From Leptolyngbya iicbica LK (GTDB lineage Bacteria > Cyanobacteriota > Cyanobacteriia > Phormidesmidales > Phormidesmidaceae), in contig NZ_QVFV01000010.1 of NCBI RefSeq assembly GCF_004212215.1, forward strand, positions 66,584 to 127,922: 61,339 nt of DNA, written 5' to 3'. The translations under genes and the position numbers were made by a program. This document shows positions 46,047 to 55,879 of this stretch, piece by piece (the stretch's first letter is position 1; every line of letters begins with the position of its first letter). Under the pieces are notes generated by a model. It ran no database searches, was not told where the DNA came from, and worked only from the letters and a program-made list of their open reading frames with translations.

Positions 46047-47033
46047 CTAATCCAGCCTTGCCTTCGGGTCTTGATTGACCGCACCTTCTGCCTGTCCACT
46101 GTTGCCAAACTTAGCCGCGAACCAGTCTTGTATATCTGGCAACACCATAAACTCAATACAGCCTTGCGATTGCCCTAATCGAATGGCAAAACCTGTAATA
46201 AGTGCAAATAATCCGGCTCTGCTCCGAACTTTTATGATTTCTAGAGGCAAAGACCACCAACCGCCAAAAACGTAACTTATTTTCTTTCTGAGACTTGTAG
46301 GTGGCCCGTACTTTCTAGGAATTAACATAACCCATTTTCCCCAATCACGAAATTGGGAAAAAGTGTCACGCAGACTCAATCTATACCGATATTCCACAAT
46401 AGCCTGAGGTGCAAAATGCAGCTTATAGCCTTTGAGCTGCGCTCGAATACAGTAATCGCCATCCTGATATCTCAGAAATTCTTCATCAAATCCACCAATA
46501 TCCTGGTGAATCGATTTTAGGATTCCCATATTGCATGTTCCTCCATTTCTAAAATATCCTCCATCCTTAGGGAATGGCGGGAAATAGTGATCCGATAAAT
46601 CGCTGGCGTGAAATAGTTCGTCACCGACTCTTACTCCGATCGGTTCTTGAATACGCCATCCAGGGTTCAAAGCAGCAATGCTCATGGGGCCACAAACAAA
46701 TCCATGCTGCTCGATTGCCGCCGCAATTTCAGCGATCCAGTTATCGCGCACAATATCATCGGCGTCGCAAAAGGCGATCATGCTTGCTTGGGCTACCTCA
46801 ACTCCTTTATTTCTAGCGTATGAGGCCCCCTTACGTTGAGATGCGTCAATAATTTTCAGATTCGCAATTTTTGAAGAAAAACTCTCAACTATTGCCTGAG
46901 TCTGATCTTTAGAACCATTGTTGGCGACGATCAATTCCCACGGCTCATCCCAAGTTTGTCGGGCAAGTGCTTCTAATTGCTCGCTGATGGTGTCTTCCGC
47001 ATTGTAGACGGCAAGAACGACCGAAAGTTTCAT
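46047..47033 (-). CDS. Glycosyltransferase family 2 protein
   Basis: 328 residues of the GT-A fold: KLSVVLAVYNAEDTISEQLE at the N-terminus, ELIVANNGSKDQTQAIVESF, ASYARNKGVEVAQASMIAFC, the DxD-type CDADDIV metal site, and the acceptor region GGFDEEFLRYQDGDYCIRAQ. A hydrophobic C-terminal part may sit at the membrane. It would add a sugar to a polysaccharide, lipid or protein; the acceptor is unknown. The gene stands alone in an AT-richer, gene-poor stretch, which suggests horizontal acquisition. Confidence 0.9.
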   Translation of the reverse strand: MKLSVVLAVYNAEDTISEQLEALARQTWDEPWELIVANNGSKDQTQAIVESFSSKIANLKIIDASQRKGASYARNKGVEVAQASMIAFCDADDIVRDNWIAEIAAAIEQHGFVCGPMSIAALNPGWRIQEPIGVRVGDELFHASDLSDHYFPPFPKDGGYFRNGGTCNMGILKSIHQDIGGFDEEFLRYQDGDYCIRAQLKGYKLHFAPQAIVEYRYRLSLRDTFSQFRDWGKWVMLIPRKYGPPTSLRKKISYVFGGWWSLPLEIIKVRSRAGLFALITGFAIRLGQSQGCIEFMVLPDIQDWFAAKFGNSGQAEGAVNQDPKARLD

Positions 47034-48022
47034 ACCTTATCCTAGTAAAACTACCCTGCTTCAAGTTCTTATTGACTATGTTTGAATACCTGATGGCTAT
47101 ACAAGGTTGATCTGCTTTAAACTCAAAGCTCAAATCATGGGAAAAAATTATTTTAGACAAATTCCAGACTAGATTTCACAAAAACAGACAAGTTATTGAT
47201 GGACTGATTCAGCGCCTTGATATCCGTTTTCGACAACATCCAACCTGGCCAATACCGATACTTTATTACATAAATTTGGAACTTACATTTCAGCTAACCG
47301 GGTGTGGTTGGCACTGTTAAATATCATCATCATGGATAGCACGTGAGCTTTTCACACTGAGACAAAACGTCCGGCTTATCATAGCAAGTTGGTTGCTGTT
47401 TTCCAATTCAGAGAGAATTTAAGAGCTAGCTTGAAGCTTTGAGCGCGATCGCCATACCATGAGCAGAACGATGCACTACAAAGATGCATCGATCTAATGT
47501 AACGGAGTTTGTGGAGTAGACATGGCTGTCGATGTGACAAACCAGCAAGCTGCATAGTGCCTGCAAGTGGCAATTTTCAGACAATTTCCGGTGATCACAC
47601 AGCCTGAAACTGGGAGCATGAAGATTTCGTCATTCGCCCCAGCGACCCAACGAGGCTTGAGTCAACCAAGGCCAGTGAGCCACTCTGACCTGTCTCAATT
47701 TATGCCACCTGACAAAACCTGGGGGATGGGACCGAGGCTCATGAGTCAGGGTCACCATTCTGCAACACAATATTTGTCGACCCAATTTCGATGGCATGCA
47801 TAAGTGACGAGAGACGAAGCGCACAGACTCATGAGATTCTGATAGGCGGGGGACAGGGTGAGCCCGGATCACATGCGCCCTACTGGATGAGTTGTCAATG
47901 TCTCAGCATGTCTCCATCCCAACGATGGGAGGATGGATGCGCCCGCAGGGCCGCCACTGGCTTTGCTGAGGCAGGCACGCTCCCCTAGCTACAGCACACC
48001 AGAACTTAATATCGTCACGCTA
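47034..48022. other. 989-bp gene-poor, AT-richer region
   Basis: Longest spacer in the window. Small frames (for example 47567-47803) lack a good ribosome binding site and typical composition. No RNA, repeat or transposase fragment is recognised. Confidence 0.45.
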
Positions 48023-48748
48023 ATGTCATCGAATTGGTCTTATGCTTTTCCGCCACTTTATCCAGGCAAGTTACTCAAGCGCTACAAACGATTCCTGGCT
48101 GATATTGAATTAGAGAGCGGCGAAATCATTACTGCTCACTGCCCCAATACTGGCCCGATGACGGGCGTTTGCCACGTGGGGAGCCGGGTCATGGTGTCGC
48201 GAAGTGATAATCCCAAACGCAAGCTAGCCTACACCTGGGAACTGACTGAGGTGCAGGACAATGAACCTACCTGGGTGGGGACGAATACGGCTTTGCCTAA
48301 TCGCGTGATCAAATCAGCCTTAGAAGCTCACTTGTTTGCTGAGCTGGGTGACTACGGCAAGGTGCGGTCAGAAGTGAAATATGGCACGGACGGTAAAAGT
48401 CGCATCGATTTTTTGCTGGAAGGTGAGGGCGATCGCCCCATCTACGTTGAGGTCAAAAACACAACTTGGGCAAAAGAACGGTTGGCTTTATTTCCGGATA
48501 CCGTCACGACCCGTGGACAAAAGCATCTGCGAGAGATGACTCAGCTGCTGCCTGATGCGCGATCGGTCATGCTGTATTTCATCAATCGTGGTGACTGCAC
48601 AGAATTTGCCCCAGGCGACGATGCGGATCCAGAGTATGGTCAGCTGCTGCGACAAGCTTATGCTGCGGGCCTGGAAATTTTGCCGTGCCGATTTGAGATC
48701 ACCCCTGACAAAATTCAATACCTTGGATTGGCTAAACTCGCTTTATAA
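48023..48748 (+). CDS. sfsA: DNA/RNA nuclease SfsA
   Basis: About 241 residues from the ATG at 48023 (MSSNWSYAFPPLYPGKLLKR). It shows the SfsA layout: RYKRFLADIELESGEIITAH, CPNTGPMTGVCHVGSRVMVS, LPNRVIKSALEAHLFAELGD, and the PD-(D/E)XK-like core SRIDFLLEGE...PIYVEVKNTTWA, then FPDTVTTRGQKHLREM. SfsA was first described as 'sugar fermentation stimulation protein' and is now regarded as a nuclease-fold protein. Upstream frame extension to 47933 is unlikely. Length normal. Confidence 0.93.
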   Translation: MSSNWSYAFPPLYPGKLLKRYKRFLADIELESGEIITAHCPNTGPMTGVCHVGSRVMVSRSDNPKRKLAYTWELTEVQDNEPTWVGTNTALPNRVIKSALEAHLFAELGDYGKVRSEVKYGTDGKSRIDFLLEGEGDRPIYVEVKNTTWAKERLALFPDTVTTRGQKHLREMTQLLPDARSVMLYFINRGDCTEFAPGDDADPEYGQLLRQAYAAGLEILPCRFEITPDKIQYLGLAKLAL

Positions 48749-49406
48749 CAGGGTTCCAGGCAGAATTCTGGATCCGTGCTCACAGCAGTGCAGCCAGCGA
48801 TCGCCCCCCGCATCAACAAAACTTTACATTGTTTTTTTTTTGGCCAGCGAGCTCAAAAAAATTGACAGCAGGGAGATTGGCAACATGATTTCCACAATAA
48901 AAACTGACTTTTCCCCAGAATGGACTATTTTTCCACAAGCCGTCTTCCGGCATCCTTGAGTTCAGTCGACGGCTTGGCGAAATCCCCTAAAGTTTTCCAC
49001 AACCTTGTTCGGCATGAACAGCAGTTTGATCCCGCTCAAAATTCTTCAAAAAACTGAGCAAAGTCGCTTGACTTGGTAAACCTTAAGAAAAACAAAAGCT
49101 CCAGCAATACAAATGTTTCGTTGACACTCCTACCCCCTCTTGGCGCACAATGTAGCGACTAGCAAATACACGCCTGGCAGTTCACCTACATTGCAGAGAT
49201 ACCTGGGCTCTCTGAGTGGGTTGAGATCGATAGTTTGATGATGCAGCTCGAAGAATTCGAGAAGGATTCTAGGAGTGCATTGCAAAAGTTTTTTGGGACA
49301 TCTACAACACAGGTTAATGACAGCGATCGTCTTTCGCTGTTCAAATAGTGCTAGCAAATTTTTCGTTTTCAAGAAATACTTGTTTTTGATAATTAGGAGT
49401 TATAAG
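48749..49406. other. 658-bp AT-rich region with DnaA-box-like sites
   Basis: Non-coding. It holds the DnaA-box cluster (48888-49001), a 9-bp hairpin (48936-48976), T- and A-rich tracts near 48830-48860, and the leader of the DUF2811 gene, with a possible -35 hexamer TTGACA at 49121. Confidence 0.55.
48888..49001 (+). other. Cluster of DnaA-box-like 9-mers (candidate replication origin or DnaA-binding locus)
   Basis: Within 114 bases on one strand are two exact TTTTCCACA sites (48929-48937, 48993-49001) and two one-mismatch sites (ATTTCCACA 48888-48896, TTTTCCCCA 48909-48917). TTTTCCACA is the DnaA box described for Synechococcus elongatus. Two more exact copies lie at 49941-49949 and 49953-49961. 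A 9-bp hairpin joins boxes three and four. dnaA and dnaN are not in the window, so origin function is only a hypothesis. Confidence 0.45.
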
Positions 49407-49607
49407 ATGTATCGTCGCGTTAGTATGCTTTCCGAAATACCCGAAGATTTGCACAACTCCTTAGCTGTTTTCCTGGAAAAGCATCCAGACTGGGATCAGG
49501 ATCGTGTATTTTCAGCAGCTATTTCTCTGTTCCTGTTACAGAATGGCAGACGTGATAGCGCAACTTCACGCACATATCTGGACACTTTATTTGACACTGC
49601 AGCGTGA
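49407..49607 (+). CDS. DUF2811 domain-containing protein
   Basis: 66 residues from the ATG at 49407, with AGGAG eight bases upstream. The text SMLSEIPEDLHNSLAVFLEK and HPDWDQDRVFSAAISLFLLQ is diagnostic of DUF2811, a small cyanobacterial family that looks like a short ribbon-helix-helix or helical adaptor. Function unknown. Upstream extension to 49275 is in the non-coding leader. It has its own leader beside the DnaA-box cluster. Confidence 0.85.
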   Translation: MYRRVSMLSEIPEDLHNSLAVFLEKHPDWDQDRVFSAAISLFLLQNGRRDSATSRTYLDTLFDTAA

Positions 49608-49747
49608 TTACGTCTTCAGATCAATGATCGTGCTCTCAGTATTTTTAACGCCCAAATCAATGTGCTGGTAATACTGAGAGTCGAGTCAGATTGCCGACAA
49701 CATGCTTATGCTAATTATTAGATGCTCTGATGTCAGAGAATGGCGGA

Positions 49748-50677
49748 TTACTCAGCTGGAGTTTTGAGAGATTGCAAGATTACAGCGGCGATACCAGTTA
49801 GGTCTTTGACGGGATAAAAATGCTGTGCCTGGGTACCGATCGCGATCAAAGGGACTGGATTCAGCGTATGTCGTTTAGTGGATATATCTTCGACGTTGCC
49901 GTGGTCACTGGAGATGATCAGGGTGACGTTCGAAGGCAGGTTTTCCACAATGTTTTCCACAAACTGATCGACCCGATTGAGGACGGCGATCGCTGCAACT
50001 TTATCCTGTCGATGTCCCGCATAGTCCGGCAAAAAACATTCAAAGAGCGTGAAGGTATGATGCGCTCCCAAACGAGCCAATCGCTGTCCCGCTTCCTGGG
50101 CCGAGATCGCCGGGGCGGCAACACCACGGGCATGGGCCAGGTCTCCGGTGATGTCCCAAAAAATGGCCTGCCCCTGCTCATACTCGCTTTGCATGCGAAA
50201 GGGGAGCTGGGCGGTGAGATTTACCAGAGTCCCGACGGCATAGCGAATACGACGTTGAGCGATCGCTTCAAAATAGGCGGGAGAGTACAGGTTTGCTAGA
50301 GTCGCGGTGCCGCCTAACTCCATCACCTGCCGGAATAAACTGTGGGCGGCAATCACCTGGCGCAGGGAACCATTGGCAAAGCCAGACTGGTGTCGTCCCC
50401 GAAACTGGGCGGCATTAATGCCTGTGTAAAGAGTCGTTTGGCCTGTGGCACTTTGCGGCAAGCCAGGAATCCCTAAGCAGGCGTCGATGGGGGTTGCGGA
50501 TACAGACGGTTGAGCCACGGACAAACCGCGCACTAGCGGCCCCCCGAGCAACTGGCTCAGAAAAGGGGTGTGCTCGGGGTGGGCTAGGGGATTATCCGGA
50601 TGGCGATCGCCCAACCCCACCCCATCCAAAAACAGCAGGATGAATTGGGGGCGATCGCGCGGCAGCGAAAACATCAT
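49748..50677 (-). CDS. Alkaline-phosphatase-superfamily metalloenzyme domain protein
   Basis: About 309 residues from the ATG at 50677 (MMFSLPRDRPQFILLFLDGV). The motifs fit the phosphoglycerate mutase/phosphopentomutase-type metalloenzyme fold: FILLFLDGVGLGDRHPDNPL, the nucleophile region LPQSATGQTTLYTG, and the C-terminal metal site LIISSDHGNVEDISTKRHTL NPVPLI. It lacks the inserted transferase domain of full-length iPGM. Substrate unknown. Two exact TTTTCCACA sites fall inside the gene (49941-49961). Confidence 0.85.
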   Translation of the reverse strand: MMFSLPRDRPQFILLFLDGVGLGDRHPDNPLAHPEHTPFLSQLLGGPLVRGLSVAQPSVSATPIDACLGIPGLPQSATGQTTLYTGINAAQFRGRHQSGFANGSLRQVIAAHSLFRQVMELGGTATLANLYSPAYFEAIAQRRIRYAVGTLVNLTAQLPFRMQSEYEQGQAIFWDITGDLAHARGVAAPAISAQEAGQRLARLGAHHTFTLFECFLPDYAGHRQDKVAAIAVLNRVDQFVENIVENLPSNVTLIISSDHGNVEDISTKRHTLNPVPLIAIGTQAQHFYPVKDLTGIAAVILQSLKTPAE

Positions 50678-50812
50678 AGGCTCTCGGCGTCTCGATGCGA
50701 TGGGCGGCAAATGCCCCCATCAATAGCTCATCGGTGGCTGGCCTCCAGGCATCATGGGCGTTGTGCAAATAGAATTTCGAGTCTAGCAGGCAAGTGCTGC
50801 GGCTTGGCCTAG

Positions 50813-52345
50813 TCAACCATCTTCATCGGGGGCAGTCGAGATAGTTTGGGCCAGCGATCGCGGCGTCTTGTCCAGTGTCTCGACGGATTCTAGTTCGTCG
50901 CCAGCGGCGGCACCCAAGTCTTTGAACTTGCGGGCGGTGACCAGCACTCGCGACTCCAGGGAACCGACGACTTTATTGAAGGCATCCACACTGCTGTCTA
51001 GCCCTCGGCGTAGTTTCGCCACATGGGTAATCAGGGTTTGGGTGCGATCGTACATTTCCTTGCCCAGATTGCTGATTTGCTGGGCATTTTCGGCGAGTTT
51101 CTCTTGTCGCCAGCCATAGGCCACCGCTTTCAGCAAAGCAATCAGCGTGGTGGGGGTAGCGAGAATCACCCGCTGATCGACGCCAAATTCGATCAGCCCT
51201 GGATCTTGTTCGAGCGCCGCGCTGAAGAAGGTTTCCCCTGGCAAAAAGAGCACCACAAATTCCGGCACGGTTTGAAACTGATCCCAATAGCTTTTGCTGC
51301 CGAGTTGGGTCAGGTGGGTGCGAATCTGACGAGCGTGGTGTTGCAGGCGATCGCGTTTGGCGGCCCCGTCCGTCACCTCCAGCGCTTCCAGGTAAGCCTG
51401 CAACGGCGCTTTGGAATCCACAATAATGTGACGCTGATTCGGCAATTGGATGACCATATCGGGCCGCAGCCGACCGTTTTCGGTCTCCACCGACGCCTGC
51501 TGATAAAAGTCGCAGTATTCCACCATGCCCGCCATCTCCACCACCCGCTGCAGCTGAATTTCGCCCCAGCGACCGCGCACCGTGGGCGATCGCAGCGCTT
51601 TCACCAAATTGGCGGTTTCGCCCTGGAGCTGAGTTTGGGCCACCGCCAGAGACTTCACCTGTTCCGTCAGCGTGCTGTAGGCGGCAGTGCGGGCAGTTTC
51701 CAGTTCCTTGAGGTGGGTGCTGACCTGCTGGAGCGAGCTGTGGAGCGGACTCACCAGGGCCGCAATCGCCGCTTGCCGCTGCCCCAAGTCCCCCTGCGCC
51801 TGACTCTGAAACTTGGCGAGCAACGTTTCCGCCAACTGCATGAAGGATTGCGAATTTTGCTGGAGGGCTTCGGCAGACAAGGCTTTGAAGGTATCACCTA
51901 AGCGCTGCTGCGCTTGATCAAGCAGGGCTTGCTTTTCTTGAGACAACGCCTGCTCTTGCTGGAGTCGGGATTGGACTTCGGCCAGGTGCGATCGCGCCGT
52001 GACGTATTGCCCCTGAAGCTGCTGGAGTTGCGTCTCGCGTTCCAGAAGCTGCTGTTTAATTTGCACAACTTGCTCTAGCTGGGCTTCGGCAGTGGCCCGT
52101 TGAGTCGCTTCCTGTTGCCAGCTGCGCTGCACCGCGTCTAGCTGACGTTCCCGGTCTTGCAGCCGAGTTTGCAAATCCTGAATTTGGCGGTCTTGCTGTT
52201 GTAGCCGCTCGTAGGTGCTGGCGCGATCGGCGACAACGTCGGCCTTGGCTTGGGCACGAATCGCCTGGATGCGCGTTTGCCACCAGAGAGCCGCGATCGC
52301 CCCGCCCACAACCAGTCCCACCAGTCCCCATAGCAAGTCCTGCAC
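50813..52345 (-). CDS. rmuC: DNA recombination protein RmuC
   Basis: 510 residues. An N-terminal membrane helix ([19 protein letters not shown]) is followed by a coiled coil of about 180 residues and the RmuC nuclease-like domain: [42 protein letters not shown] (PD-(D/E)XK core), [20 protein letters not shown] and [20 protein letters not shown]. It limits DNA inversions and rearrangements. Normal length, stands alone. Confidence 0.94.
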   Translation of the reverse strand: MQDLLWGLVGLVVGGAIAALWWQTRIQAIRAQAKADVVADRASTYERLQQQDRQIQDLQTRLQDRERQLDAVQRSWQQEATQRATAEAQLEQVVQIKQQLLERETQLQQLQGQYVTARSHLAEVQSRLQQEQALSQEKQALLDQAQQRLGDTFKALSAEALQQNSQSFMQLAETLLAKFQSQAQGDLGQRQAAIAALVSPLHSSLQQVSTHLKELETARTAAYSTLTEQVKSLAVAQTQLQGETANLVKALRSPTVRGRWGEIQLQRVVEMAGMVEYCDFYQQASVETENGRLRPDMVIQLPNQRHIIVDSKAPLQAYLEALEVTDGAAKRDRLQHHARQIRTHLTQLGSKSYWDQFQTVPEFVVLFLPGETFFSAALEQDPGLIEFGVDQRVILATPTTLIALLKAVAYGWRQEKLAENAQQISNLGKEMYDRTQTLITHVAKLRRGLDSSVDAFNKVVGSLESRVLVTARKFKDLGAAAGDELESVETLDKTPRSLAQTISTAPDEDG

Positions 52346-52556
52346 TGCCTACTTCCCAGAATCCAGTGCCCCCAAGGTAACAACATTTGTACTAATTCTC
52401 AACGAGCGGGGAGATCGCGACCGAACCTGCCTAATTTGGCAAAGTCGTATGCGATTGCGGCACTGATGCCAGCAAATCAACCACAAGCTGATGGAAGCTG
52501 ACGGGTTCTTTGCCGCAAACATTACAATGGGAGCACTTGAACGGGTAAAAAGTACG

Positions 52557-52799
52557 ATGTCTCCACTGCCAATTGATGAGGCGCAAACCCAACTGCAGCA
52601 GCTCATTGACGCTGTGAGTCAGTCACATCAACCAGTGGTCATTACAGGCGCGAGTGGCAACGCAGTACTCTTGTCCGAAGAAGATTGGGCCAGCATTCAA
52701 GAGACGCTATACCTGCTATCAGTACCCGGTATGCGCGAGTCGATTAAAGCGGGGATGGCGACCCCCCTCGAAGACTGTGACGGAGCGTTGGACTGGTGA
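52557..52799 (+). CDS. Phd/YefM-family antitoxin
   Basis: 80 residues. The N-terminal DNA-binding part reads PIDEAQTQLQQLIDAVSQSH QPVVITGASGNAVLLSEEDW, typical of Phd/YefM; the C-terminal helix binds toxin (GMRESIKAGMATPLEDCDGA). Upstream frame extension to 52491 is less likely. It overlaps the toxin start by four bases, so antitoxin is translated first. It normally represses its own operon. Confidence 0.9.
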   Translation: MSPLPIDEAQTQLQQLIDAVSQSHQPVVITGASGNAVLLSEEDWASIQETLYLLSVPGMRESIKAGMATPLEDCDGALDW

Positions 52800-53062
52800 A
52801 CTGGCAACTGGTCTACACCAAACAAGCGCAAAAAGATGCGAAGAAACTTGCTGCCAGCAATTTGAAGAAAAAGGCCCAGGGATTACTCGATATCTTGGCC
52901 GAGAATCCTTTTCAAACTCCGCCCCCCTACGAAAAACTGGTGGGTGATTTGGCTGGAGCCTATTCGCGACGCATCAACATCCAGCATCGACTGGTTTATC
53001 AAGTGCTGGAATCCGAGCGAACGATCAAAATTATTCGCATGTGGACTCATTACGATATTTAG
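52796..53062 (+). CDS. YoeB/Txe-family mRNA interferase toxin
   Basis: 88 residues from GTG 52796, overlapping the antitoxin stop by four bases. It has the YoeB pattern (WQLVYTKQAQKDAKKLAASN, NPFQTPPPYEKLVGDLAGAY SRRINIQHRLVYQV) with the catalytic set present: Glu46, Arg65 and His85-Tyr86 near the C-terminus (MWTHYDI). It cleaves mRNA at the ribosome when free. The pair looks intact and functional, unlike the MNT/HEPN pair 11 kb away. Confidence 0.93.
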   Translation: MNWQLVYTKQAQKDAKKLAASNLKKKAQGLLDILAENPFQTPPPYEKLVGDLAGAYSRRINIQHRLVYQVLESERTIKIIRMWTHYDI

Positions 53063-53095
53063 TCCACCACTGCCGCTGGGGAGTACAGCCCCGAT

Positions 53096-53953
53096 TTACT
53101 GGGCGCTTCTGGAATGGAGAGTGGAGCCCACGCTGGCTAAGCTCACCAGGGCGATCGCGACCACCATTCGGAAGCTCAACTGCTCGCCCAAAATGATCAA
53201 GCCAATACAGGAGGCGACAGCTGGTTCCACACTCATCAAGACCCCAAAGACCTTGACGGGCAACTGGCGCAACGCGGCCATTTCGAGGGAGTAGGGGAGC
53301 GCTGAGGACAAAATCGCCACCAGCAAGCCCATCATCAACACGTAGGGATTCAGCAGATTCGTCCCTTCTGCCACGATGCCAAAGGGCACGATCGCGATCG
53401 CCCCCGCCGTCATCGCCATGGCTACCCCTTCCGTTCCCGGAAACACCTTGCCCACTCTGGCGGATAGCAGAATGTAAGCCGCCCAGCAACCGCCTGCCAT
53501 TAATGCCAGGCAGACGCCAAGGGGATGCAAGGTGCCGCCGAATGGAGCTAGCAGCATCACTCCCGCTGCCGCCATGGCCACCCACATCCAGTCAGCCCCG
53601 CGCCGCGAATGGGCTAACGCGACCCCCAGCGGCCCCACAAACTCTAGGGTGACAGCCACGCCAATGGGAATGTAGGAAATCGCGTGATACAAAGCGGCAT
53701 TCATGACCCCCATGGAAAGGCCGAGTAAGCCCAGCAGTCGATAATCTTGCCAGGAATGGTGTCGCCACCGGGGCCGAAAGAGCACCACTAGCACTAACGC
53801 CCCCAGTCCCAAGCGCAAGCTCACCATGCCAAAGGGACTGACCTGATCAAAGAGTCCTTTGGCGATCGCGGCCCCAGAGTGAATCGACGCCATCGCCAGA
53901 AACAGCATCAAAATGGGCGATCGCCAGTTTTGTTGAGTCGTCAGTTGAGCCAC
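53096..53953 (-). CDS. EamA/RhtA-type transporter (DMT superfamily)
   Basis: 285 residues with ten membrane helices in two EamA repeats: FLAMASIHSGAAIAKGLFDQ, SPFGMVSLRLGLGALVLVVL, LYHAISYIPIGVAVTLEFVG PLGVALA, then AAYILLSARVGKVFPGTEGV and KVFGVLMSVEPAVASCIGLI ILGEQLS. The IPIGVAVTLEFVGPL block is typical of RhtA-like threonine/homoserine exporters; the substrate here is not certain. Convergent with the yoeB gene. Confidence 0.9.
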   Translation of the reverse strand: MAQLTTQQNWRSPILMLFLAMASIHSGAAIAKGLFDQVSPFGMVSLRLGLGALVLVVLFRPRWRHHSWQDYRLLGLLGLSMGVMNAALYHAISYIPIGVAVTLEFVGPLGVALAHSRRGADWMWVAMAAAGVMLLAPFGGTLHPLGVCLALMAGGCWAAYILLSARVGKVFPGTEGVAMAMTAGAIAIVPFGIVAEGTNLLNPYVLMMGLLVAILSSALPYSLEMAALRQLPVKVFGVLMSVEPAVASCIGLIILGEQLSFRMVVAIALVSLASVGSTLHSRSAQ

Positions 53954-54160
53954 ACAGTCCTCCGCAAATCAGGTTGAGGCGTCTCTGCACAGTACCGCAC
54001 CCCTTCCGGCACATCTAGCAATGGCCCCTATAGCGCCCATGAGCAGCTTTCATAATGCGCGATCGCGGTGGCGATTTCGCCTGCAGCAACCCGCATAGCC
54101 ACACTGTAAACTTATCTAAAGGCGCAGCTGGCGCTCATGATTCCTCAGAGGTTGCTGTTC

Positions 54161-55081
54161 ATGTCTGTTGCGACTGCTGTCACCATCACCGATTGCACCT
54201 GGCCCTGGCAGGGGTTTCCCATCCGCTATCAAAAAGCGGGGACAACGGGTGCGCCGATGGTGCTGATCCACGGGTTTGGGGCCTCTAGTGACCACTGGCG
54301 CAAAAATATTCCTGAGTTGGCAGCGACGAACCGGGTGTACGCGATCGACCTCATCGGCTTTGGCAAATCGGTGAAGCCCTATCCCGGCGATCCCGTCCCC
54401 TATACCTTCGAAACCTGGGGCCAATTGGTGGTGGATTTTTGTCGCGAGGTCATTGGTGAACCCGCCTTTTTGGTTGGCAACTCCATTGGCTGTGTGGTGG
54501 CGCTGCAAGCGGCAACCATGGCTCCCGACCAAGCGCGGGGCGTGGCAATGCTCGACTGCTCTCTACGGCTGCTGCACGATCGCAAACGCGCCACCCTGCC
54601 CTGGTATCGCAGCGCCCCCACGCCTCTGTTTCAAGGCCTGCTGGGATTTCGCCCCTTTGGCCACTTTTTCTTTTCCCGACTGGCGCGCCCCAAGTTTGTG
54701 CGCAATGTGTTGAAACAGGCCTACGGTCGCGAAGAGGCTGTCACCGACGAACTGATCAACTTCTTGATTGGACCGTCGAAGGACGAAGGCGCAGCGGATG
54801 TCTTTCTTTCGTTTGTCCGCTATTCCCAGGGACCGCTGGCAGAAGATTTGCTGCCGCAAATGCAATGCCCAGTATTGGTCATTTGGGGCAATGCTGACCC
54901 CTGGGAACCGATTGAACTCGGTCGCGCCTACGCCGATTATCCCGCCGTCGAAGACTTCATCGAGTTAGACGGCGTCGGGCATTGCCCCCAGGATGAGGCT
55001 CCCGAACTGGTCAATCCACTGCTGCGGGATTGGGTCGCCAAGCATACGGCGAGTGAGGCTGCAATAGCCGAATCCCACTGA
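54161..55081 (+). CDS. Alpha/beta fold hydrolase
   Basis: About 306 residues from the ATG at 54161 (MSVATAVTITDCTWPWQGFP), with AGAGG nine bases upstream; the ATG at 54137 is an alternative. The fold is clear: MVLIHGFGASSDHWRKNIPE (oxyanion), VYAIDLIGFGKSVKP, nucleophile Ser in FLVGNSIGCVVALQAA, acid in VIWGNADPWEP, and His in DGVGHCPQDEAPELV. Cyanobacteria keep several such enzymes; this one resembles the chloroplast pheophytinase-like group, but the substrate is unknown. Confidence 0.88.
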   Translation: MSVATAVTITDCTWPWQGFPIRYQKAGTTGAPMVLIHGFGASSDHWRKNIPELAATNRVYAIDLIGFGKSVKPYPGDPVPYTFETWGQLVVDFCREVIGEPAFLVGNSIGCVVALQAATMAPDQARGVAMLDCSLRLLHDRKRATLPWYRSAPTPLFQGLLGFRPFGHFFFSRLARPKFVRNVLKQAYGREEAVTDELINFLIGPSKDEGAADVFLSFVRYSQGPLAEDLLPQMQCPVLVIWGNADPWEPIELGRAYADYPAVEDFIELDGVGHCPQDEAPELVNPLLRDWVAKHTASEAAIAESH

Positions 55082-55137
55082 AGCGATCGCCAAAGTCTCG
55101 TGCCACAATCGACGTGCGTCGTTGTTGTGGACAGATC

Positions 55138-55641
55138 ATGATGAGTTTCATCTCCTATCGGCTGAAAGCTAGGCTGCGTCACGGTCTGTTGGCAGCGATC
55201 GCGATGGCATTGACGACCTCGGGGGGAGCGGCGATCGCGCAAGTCCCCGACCTGATTGAAAACAACCTGCTGGCTGAACTGATTCAGGTGGATTTGTACT
55301 TAGGCCGCCAAATGCCTGAGGGCGAAACCATTTCAGACGAAGACTTTGAAACCTTCATCGACACGGAAATCACCCCGCGCTTTCCCGATGGGCTGACTGT
55401 CTGGAACGCCAGCGGTCGCTATCAAAACGCCAGCGGCACCCTCATTGCCGAACCGTCCAACGTCGTCCGGCTCGTCTTCCTCGACACCCAAGCCAACGAA
55501 GCCGCCCTGATGGAGGTCATTCAGGCTTACATTACCCAGTTTGAGCAAGAAACCGTGATGGTGTTGGTTGACGAAGATGTGACGGTGGAATTTGTGCCCG
55601 CGATCGAAGCCACCCCTGTGCCTGCCATCTTCACCGAATAA
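55138..55641 (+). CDS. DUF3574 domain-containing secreted protein
   Basis: About 167 residues from the ATG at 55138. A signal peptide (ending near [10 protein letters not shown]) is followed by the DUF3574 pattern: [60 protein letters not shown]. Probably periplasmic; function unknown. An inverted-repeat element begins 38 bases after the stop. Confidence 0.85.
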   Translation: MMSFISYRLKARLRHGLLAAIAMALTTSGGAAIAQVPDLIENNLLAELIQVDLYLGRQMPEGETISDEDFETFIDTEITPRFPDGLTVWNASGRYQNASGTLIAEPSNVVRLVFLDTQANEAALMEVIQAYITQFEQETVMVLVDEDVTVEFVPAIEATPVPAIFTE

Positions 55642-55678
55642 TGGCCCCGCGCCCCTCCCCAAAAACCGAGAACGCGCT

Positions 55679-55741
55679 AGGGGACGGGTCCCTATCGGTT
55701 CAATCAGGATAGTCAGAAATCGTCCAAGGGACCCGTCCCCT
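55679..55741. repeat. 63-bp inverted-repeat element, copy 2
   Basis: Arms 55679-55693 and 55727-55741 (AGGGGACGGGTCCCT/AGGGACCCGTCCCCT) are perfectly complementary over 15 bases with a 33-base core. It matches the element at 39128-39190 in the opposite orientation. It lies between DUF3574 and bioB. Confidence 0.8.
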
Positions 55742-55879
55742 GAGAGAGCAATTTTCAGAACAACGGCGTCCCCCCGCAAAATCGCCTCACCCCCAGCCAA
55801 TCTCTCTTCATTACAATCTGTGGGTGGAAACGACGCCGCCGTATTAGCCTATAGTTTGGCCTGTTATCCATTGCGCGTT

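Noticed and set aside
47567-47803. A 78-codon frame in the long spacer before sfsA
   Set aside because: Weak GTG/ATG start, no convincing ribosome binding site, no recognisable domain.
52557-53062. The yefM/yoeB-type pair as a novel system
   Set aside because: All family features and active-site residues are present; it is an ordinary toxin-antitoxin pair.
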